From Prolixibacteraceae bacterium (GTDB taxonomy: Bacteria; Bacteroidota; Bacteroidia; Bacteroidales; Prolixibacteraceae): a DNA stretch of 9,356 nt. Each line of letters opens with the position of its first letter. Positions within the stretch are counted from its first letter, which is position 1. Below the pieces are notes generated by a model. It worked only from the letters and a program-made list of their open reading frames with translations. It was not told the origin of the DNA and searched no databases. Positions 1-6,694 of the stretch are shown here, piece by piece. The DNA lies in assembly GCA_016788685.1 (NCBI GenBank), contig JAEUSS010000643.1, forward strand, positions 1 to 9,356, given 5' to 3'. Both the position numbers and the translations under genes were made by a program.

Positions 1-613
1 TCACATAAACACTTCCGGCGCCAACGCCTTCAATTTTAAAATCACAGTGTTTGGTTTTCAGGTCAATCGCATCCAGATAACCAGCCCCGGACAACACTGC
101 ATCTAATTCTTCGGCAATTCCGTCCAGTTCAAGTTTAACACCGCCCTGCCCGTTTACGTGTATTTTAGTTGCCTTCATATTCATTTTAACGATGGCTCCG
201 CCCTCTACTCCAAGGTAAAAATCTTTCAGGTCAACATACCCCGTAGTTTCCATATTGATTCCGCCTTCGATAACCAGCTTTTCAAGATCTTTAAAGGTAA
301 TATATAGAATCAGTTCATCAAAATTGAAACGTTTTTTTACAATTCTTAGGCTCAACATTTCGGCATCCGACTCAACGTTAATGTACTTAAAATTATCCTG
401 ATCGGTCTTTATCCGCAGCCCCGACTGACTTCCCTGCTCCAGTACAACTTTATAAGCACCCTCCAGATATATTTTGGTAAATGGCTGAACCTGGTAAGTA
501 CGAACATTAGGTTCGTTGCCGGGATCCTGAGTGCCCGCAACCGGAGCTGCCAGAAGTCTTGACACCATCAGGCCAAGCGCAAAAATCAGACTAGTTAACC
601 GAAGGATGTACAT
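1..613 (-). CDS. Secreted DUF2807 (GIN-type beta-helix) protein, C-terminus outside window
   Basis: Read on the minus strand from the ATG at 613-611, an open frame of 204 codons continues past the left edge. Residues 1-23 look like a signal peptide: Arg5, a hydrophobic stretch rich in Leu, Ile and Phe, and a likely cut after LLAA. From about residue 40 the protein matches the DUF2807 pattern: a YQVQPFTKIYLEGAYKVVLEQG opening strand, then short beta strands separated by Gly-rich turns (VIEGGIN, GVEGGAIV, NGQGGVKLEL, SGAGYLDA, EGVGAGSV), as expected for a parallel beta-helix. Family members are usually 220-240 residues, so only a short C-terminal piece should be missing. In-frame TAA codons just upstream rule out a longer start. 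The gene lies downstream of a membrane-protein gene on the same strand. The molecular role is unknown; exported DUF2807 proteins are common in Bacteroidota envelopes. Confidence 0.82.
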   Translation of the reverse strand, partial: MYILRLTSLIFALGLMVSRLLAAPVAGTQDPGNEPNVRTYQVQPFTKIYLEGAYKVVLEQGSQSGLRIKTDQDNFKYINVESDAEMLSLRIVKKRFNFDELILYITFKDLEKLVIEGGINMETTGYVDLKDFYLGVEGGAIVKMNMKATKIHVNGQGGVKLELDGIAEELDAVLSGAGYLDAIDLKTKHCDFKIEGVGAGSVYV

Positions 614-779
614 CTTTTAAATTTTTTAGTGATTCTTCAATTTCCGGATCAAAGCTATCATGGCTGAAGCACCAAAATGCATTCTTACCGATGAACACCT
701 GATTTTTTTAGGTAAAAAGTGGTTTTAACGGATGAATCTCCCCCGGTAAGCAATTATGCGCCGGATGAAATGACCGAAA

Positions 780-1391
780 CTATTGATTACTTCCGGACCG
801 AATGCCGATTAAAATCCAGAGGTACGACAACATATAGGTTGGTAAAAGAATACTAATCGCGAACATGACCAGATCGAGGACCGGCAATACTGGTGCGGCA
901 AACACCTTTAGACCCGTCAATACGGCAACGGCCAGCAACAAAGCAAAAAGCAGAAAGAAAAAGAATGCTTTTTTTGTCCTTCTGAGCAAAACCGTTAAAG
1001 CAAACCAGGCGGCACTCACGCCGATTCCGAGATAAGTTTGACCAGGGAAACCCTCCCCGTATTTCAGCAAGCCATAAATAAGCGGGACTAACGATAGAAC
1101 ATAGAGGAAACGGAAAATACTGGCAACCAGACTCTGGCGATGATGAACATCCGTAATCAGGGGAAACAGCATAAATTCTATTTTCCGTTGGCTCTGAAAT
1201 TCGGGTGATAGCAAGTCCTGCTCAGAATGAATAAGCTGACGTTCAACTGCAATCTTCACAGCAGCATTCACGGCTCCATCCTGATAATCCTTATGATTCC
1301 TTAAAACATCCAGGATTTGTTCATCGGTATAATCCTCATATTTTTCATAAAAATCCATCATTCCATAATTTTTCTGCTCAGAATCGGTCAT
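780..1391 (-). CDS. Uncharacterised multi-pass membrane protein, 203 aa
   Basis: I do not recognise a named function. The N-terminal 65 residues are soluble and charged. They contain a helix-turn-helix-like stretch, YTDEQILDVLRNHKDYQDGAVNAA (start shown; it runs on into VKIAVERQLI), resembling the short N-terminal region of many Bacteroidota membrane proteins in which a run of acidic and Tyr residues precedes a helix ending in ERxL. From about residue 85 there are four hydrophobic segments: about 88-110, 116-136, 141-165 and 170-197. The second and third are separated by the basic patch RRTKK. The first ATG (1391) is used; ATGs at codons 11 and 12 are alternatives, because the predicted promoter lies only 12 bp upstream and would leave a very short leader. 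The gene ends at a TAG, 166 bp before the DUF2807 gene on the same strand, so the two may be co-transcribed. Confidence 0.72.
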   Translation of the reverse strand: MTDSEQKNYGMMDFYEKYEDYTDEQILDVLRNHKDYQDGAVNAAVKIAVERQLIHSEQDLLSPEFQSQRKIEFMLFPLITDVHHRQSLVASIFRFLYVLSLVPLIYGLLKYGEGFPGQTYLGIGVSAAWFALTVLLRRTKKAFFFFLLFALLLAVAVLTGLKVFAAPVLPVLDLVMFAISILLPTYMLSYLWILIGIRSGSNQ

Positions 1392-1403
1392 GACTTTTTC
1401 TTA

Positions 1404-1432
1404 CAAAAATAGCCCTTTGAATTTATTAACAA
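1404..1432 (-). promoter_or_regulatory. Candidate Bacteroidota promoter for the 203-aa membrane protein
   Basis: On the minus strand, TATTTTTG (1411-1404) fits the phylum's -7 consensus TAnnTTTG exactly. A TTG (1432-1430) lies 18 bp upstream as a partial -33 element. It sits 12 bp before the chosen ATG, so the leader would be only a few bases. Based on motif and spacing only. Confidence 0.4.
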
Positions 1433-1521
1433 CGAATAAAATTAAGATTTAAGAATTATAGGTAAATTCGTTCCTCAAACGTTGGGAAGACGATTTGAAT
1501 TTTAACTTTAACCATCAAACT

Positions 1522-2676
1522 ATGTACAATTTTGAATACCAGAATCCGGTAAAAATTATCTTCGGAAAAGGCGGGATCAGAAAAGTTGGAGCAAATATCC
1601 CCAAAGGTTCCAAAATCTTACTCACCTACGGCGGAGGAAGTATCTTCAAAAACGGAGTTTATGATCAGGTAAAAGCCGCGATTAAAGATTTTGAGGTCGT
1701 TGAGTTTGGCGGAATTGAGCCAAATCCTCATTACGAAACACTTATGAAAGCAGTGGAAGTAGTAAAAAATGAGAACATTACCTTTCTGCTTTCAGTTGGA
1801 GGAGGTTCTGTCATTGACGGAACAAAATTTATTGCCGCAGCAGCGTGCTTCAAAAATGGCGATCCATGGGATATTTTATCGAAAAGAGCACTTGTTGAAG
1901 ACGCAGTTCCTCATGGCACTGTGCTGACTTTGCCGGCTACCGGTTCCGAAATGAATTCGGGCGCTGTTATTACGCGTATGGAAACCACGGAGAAGCTATC
2001 TTTCATGTCGCCAAAAGTAATGCCGCTATTTTCGGTTCTTGATCCGGAGACTATTTATTCATTGCCTGAAAAACAAATAGCCAACGGCATCGTTGATGCA
2101 TTCGTTCATGTAATTGAACAATACCTCACTTTCCCTGTAAACTCGCCGATTCAGGACCGTTTTGCTGAAAGCATTATGAAAACTCTGATCGAAGAAGGCC
2201 CGAAAGTGCTGGCTGACCAAAATAATTACGATGCTGCGGCCAACTTCATGTGGAGTGCAACCATGGCTTTGAACGGCCTCATTGGTGTCGGCGTTCCGCA
2301 GGACTGGGCCACCCATATGATTGGTCATGAACTGACAGCCTATCACGGAATTGATCATGCCCGGACTCTTGCCATTGTTTTGCCGGGTGTGATGCATATA
2401 AAACGCAAACAAAAAGAAAATAAGCTCTTACAACTAGGCGAACGGGTATGGAAAATTACCGAGGGTAATGTTGACGAACGAATTGACCAAACCATCCGAA
2501 AAACCGCAGAATTCTTTGAATCTGTGGGAATACCGACGAAATTACCAGATTATAATGTAGCTACCGACACCATCGATTCAATTTGCAGCCGCTTTGAAAA
2601 AAGAGGATATAAAATTGGCGAAAAGGCTGACATTGGACCTGCTGATATCCGGGCAATTCTGGAAAACAGGCTCTGA
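1522..2676 (+). CDS. Iron/zinc-dependent alcohol dehydrogenase, YqhD/BDH group
   Basis: This is a 384-residue member of the Fe-ADH family (PF00465) that should reduce aldehydes to alcohols with NAD(P)H in the cytoplasm. The N-terminal domain has YGGGS at 36-40, EPNPHYE at 66-72 and the nucleotide-binding GGGSVID at 93-99, followed by TGSEMN at 140-145. The metal ligands are all present: D192, H196, H265 and H279, each two residues lower than Asp194, His198, His267 and His281 of E. coli YqhD. The HMIGHELTAYHGIDHA block is also very close to YqhD. This favours an NADPH-preferring detoxifying aldehyde reductase, but substrate and cofactor are inferred. The ATG at 1522 gives the usual family N-terminus (MYNFEYQNPVKIIFGKGG). 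The frame is open to a TTG at 1495, which adds nine residues unlike the family. A weak TTG-N18-TAACTTTA (1482-1510) could be its promoter. The gene stands alone and converges on recN. Confidence 0.93.
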   Translation: MYNFEYQNPVKIIFGKGGIRKVGANIPKGSKILLTYGGGSIFKNGVYDQVKAAIKDFEVVEFGGIEPNPHYETLMKAVEVVKNENITFLLSVGGGSVIDGTKFIAAAACFKNGDPWDILSKRALVEDAVPHGTVLTLPATGSEMNSGAVITRMETTEKLSFMSPKVMPLFSVLDPETIYSLPEKQIANGIVDAFVHVIEQYLTFPVNSPIQDRFAESIMKTLIEEGPKVLADQNNYDAAANFMWSATMALNGLIGVGVPQDWATHMIGHELTAYHGIDHARTLAIVLPGVMHIKRKQKENKLLQLGERVWKITEGNVDERIDQTIRKTAEFFESVGIPTKLPDYNVATDTIDSICSRFEKRGYKIGEKADIGPADIRAILENRL

Positions 2677-2688
2677 TACTTTTTGCAC

Positions 2689-2783
2689 AAATGGTCATTG
2701 GGTCGTTTGCCGGTGGTTTGCTTTTTAACTCCCATAAGGGCAAGAAAAAAGGCAATCCGGCAGCAACCAAATGACCATTTTTT
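2689..2783 (+). terminator. Long imperfect inverted repeat with T-tract between convergent genes
   Basis: The outer arms pair over 11 bp without a break: AAATGGTCATT (2689-2699) with AATGACCATTT (2770-2780). Complementarity continues inward with mismatches and small gaps (GGT with ACC; TGCCGG at 2708-2713 with CCGGCA at 2757-2762; then T-rich against A-rich segments) to a loop near 2730-2735. The plus-strand RNA ends in U6 (2778-2783), so it could act as a factor-independent terminator for the alcohol dehydrogenase gene. The tail overlaps the first bases of the recN stop codon at 2784-2782. Read from recN, the 3' side ends in only three T's, so termination in that direction is less certain. 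Arms of this length are unusual for a plain terminator. Confidence 0.55.
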
Positions 2784-4434
2784 ATTGAAGCAATTCCCTG
2801 GCTGTTTCCATTGCTGTCGCCGAGTAGTTTTCGCCGCTCAGCATCTGGGCAATCTCTTCAACTCGTTCCTGCGCTGTAAGTTTGCGGATAGACGTAAAAG
2901 TCTGATCATCCTGATCAAACTTATATACTTTGTAATGATGTTTTCCTTTGGCAGCAATCTGAGGTAAATGGGTAATATTTAATACCTGAACGGTAGCCGA
3001 CATCTGTTCGAGTATCTGCCCCATTTTAACGGCCACTTCTCCTGAAACTCCGGTATCAATTTCGTCAAAAATAATCGTCGGCAAAGCCTGTGTATCCGTA
3101 ATTAAAGTTTTAATGGCCAGCATCAGGCGCGACATTTCGCCTCCCGAAGCGATTTTCCCAATCTCCTGCAAATCCTGATTTTTATTGGCTGAGAACATAA
3201 AACTCACTTCATCCAGCCCGTTGAACGAAAAACTGCTCAGCTCCCCAAACCTGATCTGGAAAGCGGTATTCGGAATCCCGACATTCCGGAGAACATCAAT
3301 CACTTTATTTTCGATGGCAGAGGCTACGCTTTCCCGTTTCGACCTCAAAACTACCGAAAGCTCTGTCAATGCCCGCTCCTGCACCAGAATTTCGCCCCTA
3401 AGATTTTCTATCTCCTGCTCATACGAACTAACCAGCTGAATTTTGTCCTGAAAATCTGCCTGTATCAGCAACAGTTCGGCTACCGAAGCCACACGGTGCT
3501 TTTGCTGCAGCGAATAGATCAAATCGAGCCGCTGACTAACCTCTTCAGCCTTTCCCGGATCATCTTCTGCCCGTTCTTCAATTACCAACGCCTCTGCAGC
3601 TATATCTTTTAACTCTATGTAAACGGTTTCCAGCCGATTAAATAATTGTTCGGCTTCCGGCAACACCGACCTGAGCTTTCCGATATGGCCGAGATTTTCT
3701 TTTATAACAGCTAGAACAGAACGTTCATCTTCGCTAATAACCTGGTAGGCGAGGCCAAAAACTGATTTTATTTCTTCGGCATGAGTTAATTTTTCGAGCA
3801 GAGCTTCATGTTCAGACTGTTCGCCATCAACCAACCTGGCATCATGCAATTGCCGAAACTGAAATTCATAATAATCCAGATCTTTCTTTGATTGCTCGGC
3901 CAACTCCAGAACCTTGTTCAGATTTTCCCTCAGCGACAGGTAGTTTTTATAACAGGTGGTGTAATTCTTCAGGAGTTCGGCATTCCCGGCAACCAAATCG
4001 ACCAGCCGCAGCTGATAATTCTTTTCATTCAGTTCCAGATTCTGGTGCTGCGAATGAATATCAATAAGTTTCACGCCTAAATCGTGCAATACCCTGACAT
4101 TAACCGGAGTATCATTTATAAATGCGCGTGATTTCCCCTGAGGAGTTATTTCCCGGCGCAGAATAGTCGTTTCAGAATAATCCAGATCATTCTCTTCAAA
4201 AAAATTCTGCATCCCGTAATTCCGGATGTCGAAAACACCTTCGGAAGCGCATTTTTCTGATTTATCCCTCAATACCGAAGAATCAGCCCGTTGTCCGATA
4301 ATCAGGCCGATAGCTCCCAACAGGATTGACTTTCCGGCTCCGGTTTCGCCGGTCAGAATATTCAGATCTTTGTTAAAATCAATGATTAGCGAATCAATCA
4401 GCGCGTAATTTTTTATCGAAAGAGACTTTAGCAC
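2782..4434 (-). CDS. recN: DNA repair protein RecN
   Basis: This 550-residue SMC-like ATPase acts in the cytoplasm on DNA double-strand breaks. All family landmarks are present in order: N-terminal strand MLKSLSIKNYALIDSL, Walker A GETGAGKS at 29-36, the IDIHSQHQNLEL block at 124-135, a central coiled-coil region from about 155 to 375 rich in Glu, Lys and Leu, the ABC signature SGGEMSR at 430-436, Walker B TIIFDEID at 453-460 with the following TGVSGE, and switch histidine H489 in ITHLPQIAAKGKHH. Length is normal for the family. The start is GTG (4434-4432): an in-frame TAA sits three codons upstream and the translated N-terminus matches RecN exactly, so no ATG is available. It is the last gene of the bamD-rpoZ-coaBC-DUF4835-recN block, 81 bp after the preceding gene. 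A candidate promoter and a small hairpin lie in that gap, so it may also be transcribed on its own. Confidence 0.97.
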   Translation of the reverse strand: MLKSLSIKNYALIDSLIIDFNKDLNILTGETGAGKSILLGAIGLIIGQRADSSVLRDKSEKCASEGVFDIRNYGMQNFFEENDLDYSETTILRREITPQGKSRAFINDTPVNVRVLHDLGVKLIDIHSQHQNLELNEKNYQLRLVDLVAGNAELLKNYTTCYKNYLSLRENLNKVLELAEQSKKDLDYYEFQFRQLHDARLVDGEQSEHEALLEKLTHAEEIKSVFGLAYQVISEDERSVLAVIKENLGHIGKLRSVLPEAEQLFNRLETVYIELKDIAAEALVIEERAEDDPGKAEEVSQRLDLIYSLQQKHRVASVAELLLIQADFQDKIQLVSSYEQEIENLRGEILVQERALTELSVVLRSKRESVASAIENKVIDVLRNVGIPNTAFQIRFGELSSFSFNGLDEVSFMFSANKNQDLQEIGKIASGGEMSRLMLAIKTLITDTQALPTIIFDEIDTGVSGEVAVKMGQILEQMSATVQVLNITHLPQIAAKGKHHYKVYKFDQDDQTFTSIRKLTAQERVEEIAQMLSGENYSATAMETARELLQ

Positions 4435-4464
4435 GGGGATTTACAATTAGGTAAATGATCAGGC

Positions 4465-4484
4465 ATTGAGGTTTTTTCCTCAAT
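4465..4484 (-). other. Small hairpin in the recN leader
   Basis: A perfect 7-bp stem, ATTGAGG / CCTCAAT, encloses a six-base A loop on the minus strand. It lies 30 bp before the recN GTG and downstream of the candidate promoter at 4492-4520. No T-tract follows on either strand, so it does not look like an intrinsic terminator. It could affect recN mRNA stability or translation; no function can be read from the sequence. Confidence 0.4.
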
Positions 4485-4491
4485 CCGGTCA

Positions 4492-4520
4492 TAAAGATAG
4501 TTGATTATTCAAAATTCAAA
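4492..4520 (-). promoter_or_regulatory. Candidate internal promoter for recN
   Basis: On the minus strand a TTTG (4520-4517) and TATCTTTA (4499-4492) are separated by 17 bp. The -7 element matches seven of eight positions of TAnnTTTG, missing only the final G. It overlaps the last codons of the DUF4835 gene and would give recN a leader of roughly 50 nt. Motif evidence only. Confidence 0.35.
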
Positions 4521-5424
4521 AACTCTCAGATTTCAAAATTTTCTCGTATTTACTGCCGTTCGACGGGTCACACTCGTTCAATATAATCGAAACCCGGTTT
4601 CGTTCATCAGGAAATGATTTGGAGAAAATATTAACCAATTCGTCGGATTTCGCGCCAAAAAATACCTGAAGGATATATAATGACGGGCGGGCACGAAACA
4701 CTTTCTGAATCTGCTTCAGCGATTCGGCGATGGCAGCTCTTCCTTCCGGAGCCTTATCAGACATTAAATCCAATCCTTGCCGATGATATTGATACATGCA
4801 GCTTCTGAATCCGGAATACGATTTATTCAGGATATTTTCGACCAACCAATAGCGGTTTCGCTCGCTCTCGTAGGCTTTCCAGCCCTTCTCACGGGCATTC
4901 TGCGAATTATTTACGATATTTTGAGCCTTCTGGAAAAATTCGGTACCACCTTCGGGCGAAAAAGAATCATAATCCATTCCCAGAATGATGTATGCATAAA
5001 AAGCCAGAATGTTGGTCAGATTATCCTTATTCGAAGTCTCATTAAATTCTAAGGTCTGATATTCGATATATTTTACATGAAAATCATTATCCTTAATATT
5101 GAGTAAAATAGTTTCGTACGAAGAATTAAACACCGGCCGCCGGGCCTGTACCTGAATGCTGCCTTTAAATTCGTCCGAAGAAATCTGTTCTTCCAGGTTG
5201 ATAAAAAAGTTGCATTCAATCCGCTCATCCATAGAATACTGATGATCTGTCCATTTGCGGTTGTTCATAAACTCATACAAATCCGACTGCATGGTTTCGA
5301 ACAAAGTACGGTTCGCTCCCTGAATTTTTTGCGCCGAGATGCTGATATTGCAACGCAATTCCTGCGCAAACAATTGATTTTGCACAAATAAAACGATTGC
5401 CAAAAACATTAGAGTTCTTTTCAT
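4516..5424 (-). CDS. DUF4835 family secreted/envelope protein
   Basis: This 302-residue protein starts with a clear signal peptide (MKRTLMFLAIVLFVQNQLFA, cut before QELR at about residue 21), so it is exported to the periplasm or envelope. The mature part matches the Bacteroidota family DUF4835 (PF16119). It opens with a strand like QELRCNISISAQKIQG, then LFETMQSDLYEFMNNRKWT (the conserved 'fmN.rkWT' region) near residues 42-60. Next come IECNFFINL, IQVQARRPVFNSSYETILLN, the LTNILAFYAYIILGMDYDSF segment near 135-155, and a C-terminal helical part with YHRQGLDLM. As I recall, some annotation pipelines call the family PorD and tie it to the type IX secretion system; I cannot confirm that here. 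It lies 41 bp after coaBC and 81 bp before recN on the same strand, and this position next to coaBC and recN is typical of the family. A 16-bp palindrome lies in the gap upstream. Confidence 0.9.
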   Translation of the reverse strand: MKRTLMFLAIVLFVQNQLFAQELRCNISISAQKIQGANRTLFETMQSDLYEFMNNRKWTDHQYSMDERIECNFFINLEEQISSDEFKGSIQVQARRPVFNSSYETILLNIKDNDFHVKYIEYQTLEFNETSNKDNLTNILAFYAYIILGMDYDSFSPEGGTEFFQKAQNIVNNSQNAREKGWKAYESERNRYWLVENILNKSYSGFRSCMYQYHRQGLDLMSDKAPEGRAAIAESLKQIQKVFRARPSLYILQVFFGAKSDELVNIFSKSFPDERNRVSIILNECDPSNGSKYEKILKSESF

Positions 5425-5440
5425 ACCAGCTATATTATCC

Positions 5441-5456
5441 TAATTAGTACTAATTA
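5441..5456. repeat. Perfect 16-bp palindrome between coaBC and the DUF4835 gene
   Basis: TAATTAGTACTAATTA is its own reverse complement and is centred on GTAC. It lies 10 bp after the coaBC stop and 17 bp before the DUF4835 ATG. It could be a binding site for a dimeric protein or simply an AT-rich chance palindrome. No hairpin plus T-tract arrangement is present, so it is not called a terminator. Confidence 0.5.
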
Positions 5457-5465
5457 CTGATTATG

Positions 5466-6683
5466 CTAAGATCCGGATTTATGCTCTATTTCTGAAATAA
5501 TTCGGGCAACGATATCTGCGGCAACCTCAGTCTTGGATTTTAACTCAAAAACCGACTGATTATTGTCTTTGTCAATCATTGTTATTTTATTGGTATCTAC
5601 ACCAAAACCGGCACCGCTGTCATTCATCGAATTCAGAACGATGAAATCCAAACCCTTGCGTTTCAGTTTTGAATAAGCATTAACCAGTTCATCATTGGTT
5701 TCCAGCGCAAAGCCTACCAACAGTTGTTTTTCGCTTTTTACCTGCCCCAACGTTCCGGCGATATCGCTGGTTGGCTTTAAATGAATAGTCAGATCATCTT
5801 CACCCCGTTTAATTTTACTTCCCGAATAGTCTTCAGGCGTAAAATCGGCAACAGCAGCGCACATCACGGCGCCATCAGTCTCCGGAAAGACACGAAGGCA
5901 TTGCTCATACATTTCGTTGGCAGACTCAACCGGAATTACTGTTATTTCAGAACGACCAGCTTTAATATTCACCGGCCCGGAAACCAGTGTAACTTTAGCT
6001 CCCGATTCAGCAAGCTGATCAGCAATGGCATAACCCATTTTTCCGGAAGAATAATTGCCGATAAAACGAACAGGATCGATCTTTTCGTAGGTAGGACCTG
6101 CTGTTACCAGGAAATGCTTATTCAGCAGTTTTTTTTTTTGACCGAAGAATTTTATTACTTCCTCAATAATGTTTTCGGGTTCCTCCATCCGTCCTTTTCC
6201 GTGCAGTCCACTGGCCAACGCACCTTCGCCCGGCTCAATAATCAAGTTGCCGTACGAACGCAGAATAGCCAGATTGGCCAGATTGGCCGGATGCCTGAAC
6301 ATATCCAAATCCATCGCCGGAGCAATCATCACTGCACTCTTTGAAGACAAATAGGTAGTAATAAGCAGATTATCACAAATCCCACGGGCCATTTTACCCA
6401 GAGTGGCGGCTGTTGCCGGGGCAATCAACATGAGGTCGGCCCACTGCCCCATATCCACGTGCGAATGCCAGGTCCCATCGTTGGCCGAAAAAAATTCGGA
6501 AGCAACAGGCTTGCCTGATAGAGCTGACATGGTTACCGGAGTGATAAACTCTTTGGCGGCAGGGGTCATCACCACCTGCACTTCAGCACCTTCTTTCACC
6601 AGGCCCCTTAAAAGATAAGCTGCCTTGTAGGCAGCTATACTTCCGGTAACCCCGAGAACAATATGTTTTCCTAATAGCCTCAT
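5466..6683 (-). CDS. coaBC: Bifunctional phosphopantothenoylcysteine decarboxylase / synthetase CoaBC
   Basis: This 405-residue cytoplasmic enzyme makes 4'-phosphopantetheine for coenzyme A: the CoaB domain joins cysteine to phosphopantothenate (CTP-dependent) and the CoaC domain decarboxylates the product with FMN. CoaC covers residues 1-180: the flavoprotein opening GKHIVLGVTGSIAAYKAA, catalytic H75 in SHVDMGQWADL, APATAATLGKMA, APAMDLDMF at 121-129 and the clamp SGLHGKGRMEEPE at 158-170. CoaB follows from about 190: VTAGPTYEKIDPVRFIGN and YSSGKMG with N210, AAVADF at 276-281, K290 and K292 in SKIKRG, and GFALET. Numbering matches E. coli CoaBC, which makes two differences stand out: Asp125 in place of Asn and Ser158 in place of Cys. 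The linker at residues 182-185 (QKKK) is encoded by an A11 run. The gene begins at ATG 6683, 11 bp after rpoZ. Confidence 0.97.
   Translation of the reverse strand: MRLLGKHIVLGVTGSIAAYKAAYLLRGLVKEGAEVQVVMTPAAKEFITPVTMSALSGKPVASEFFSANDGTWHSHVDMGQWADLMLIAPATAATLGKMARGICDNLLITTYLSSKSAVMIAPAMDLDMFRHPANLANLAILRSYGNLIIEPGEGALASGLHGKGRMEEPENIIEEVIKFFGQKKKLLNKHFLVTAGPTYEKIDPVRFIGNYSSGKMGYAIADQLAESGAKVTLVSGPVNIKAGRSEITVIPVESANEMYEQCLRVFPETDGAVMCAAVADFTPEDYSGSKIKRGEDDLTIHLKPTSDIAGTLGQVKSEKQLLVGFALETNDELVNAYSKLKRKGLDFIVLNSMNDSGAGFGVDTNKITMIDKDNNQSVFELKSKTEVAADIVARIISEIEHKSGS
6129..6139 (-). other. A11 homopolymer in the CoaC-CoaB linker of coaBC
   Basis: Eleven consecutive T's on the plus strand are A11 in the coaBC coding strand, encoding the end of Gln182 and Lys183-185 (CAA AAA AAA AAA). 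Losing one A gives ...AAC TGC TGA, a stop three codons later. Gaining one A gives ...ACT GCT GAA TAA, also an almost immediate stop. Both frame changes would end the protein at about 186-188 residues, just after the CoaC domain. Runs of nine or more A's are known to allow RNA polymerase slippage; whether it happens here is inference. Confidence 0.6.
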
Positions 6684-6694
6684 AAAGGCTTCTG

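Noticed and set aside
660..728. 22-codon plus-strand ORF (MAEAPKCILTDEHLIFLGKK...)
   Set aside because: Too short to support, no promoter or ribosome-binding context, and it lies opposite another weak small ORF.
1495..1521. TTG at 1495 as start of the alcohol dehydrogenase
   Set aside because: The nine added residues do not resemble the family, whose N-terminus matches from the ATG at 1522.
2059..2412. 117-codon minus-strand ORF opposite the alcohol dehydrogenase
   Set aside because: Entirely antisense to a complete Fe-ADH gene with all metal ligands; no family features.
2550..2967. Overlapping short ORFs on both strands around the recN/ADH junction
   Set aside because: They run across the inverted repeat and into the two real genes. 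The similar peptides they give arise from the repeat arms, not from coding.
4465..4484. Hairpin before recN as an intrinsic terminator of the upstream operon
   Set aside because: No T-tract follows the stem on either strand; the T/A run is in the loop.
5781..6344. 187-codon plus-strand ORF opposite coaBC
   Set aside because: It lies wholly inside the well-supported coaBC gene on the other strand, and its product is rich in Phe, Arg and Ser with no recognisable pattern. It is an antisense shadow.
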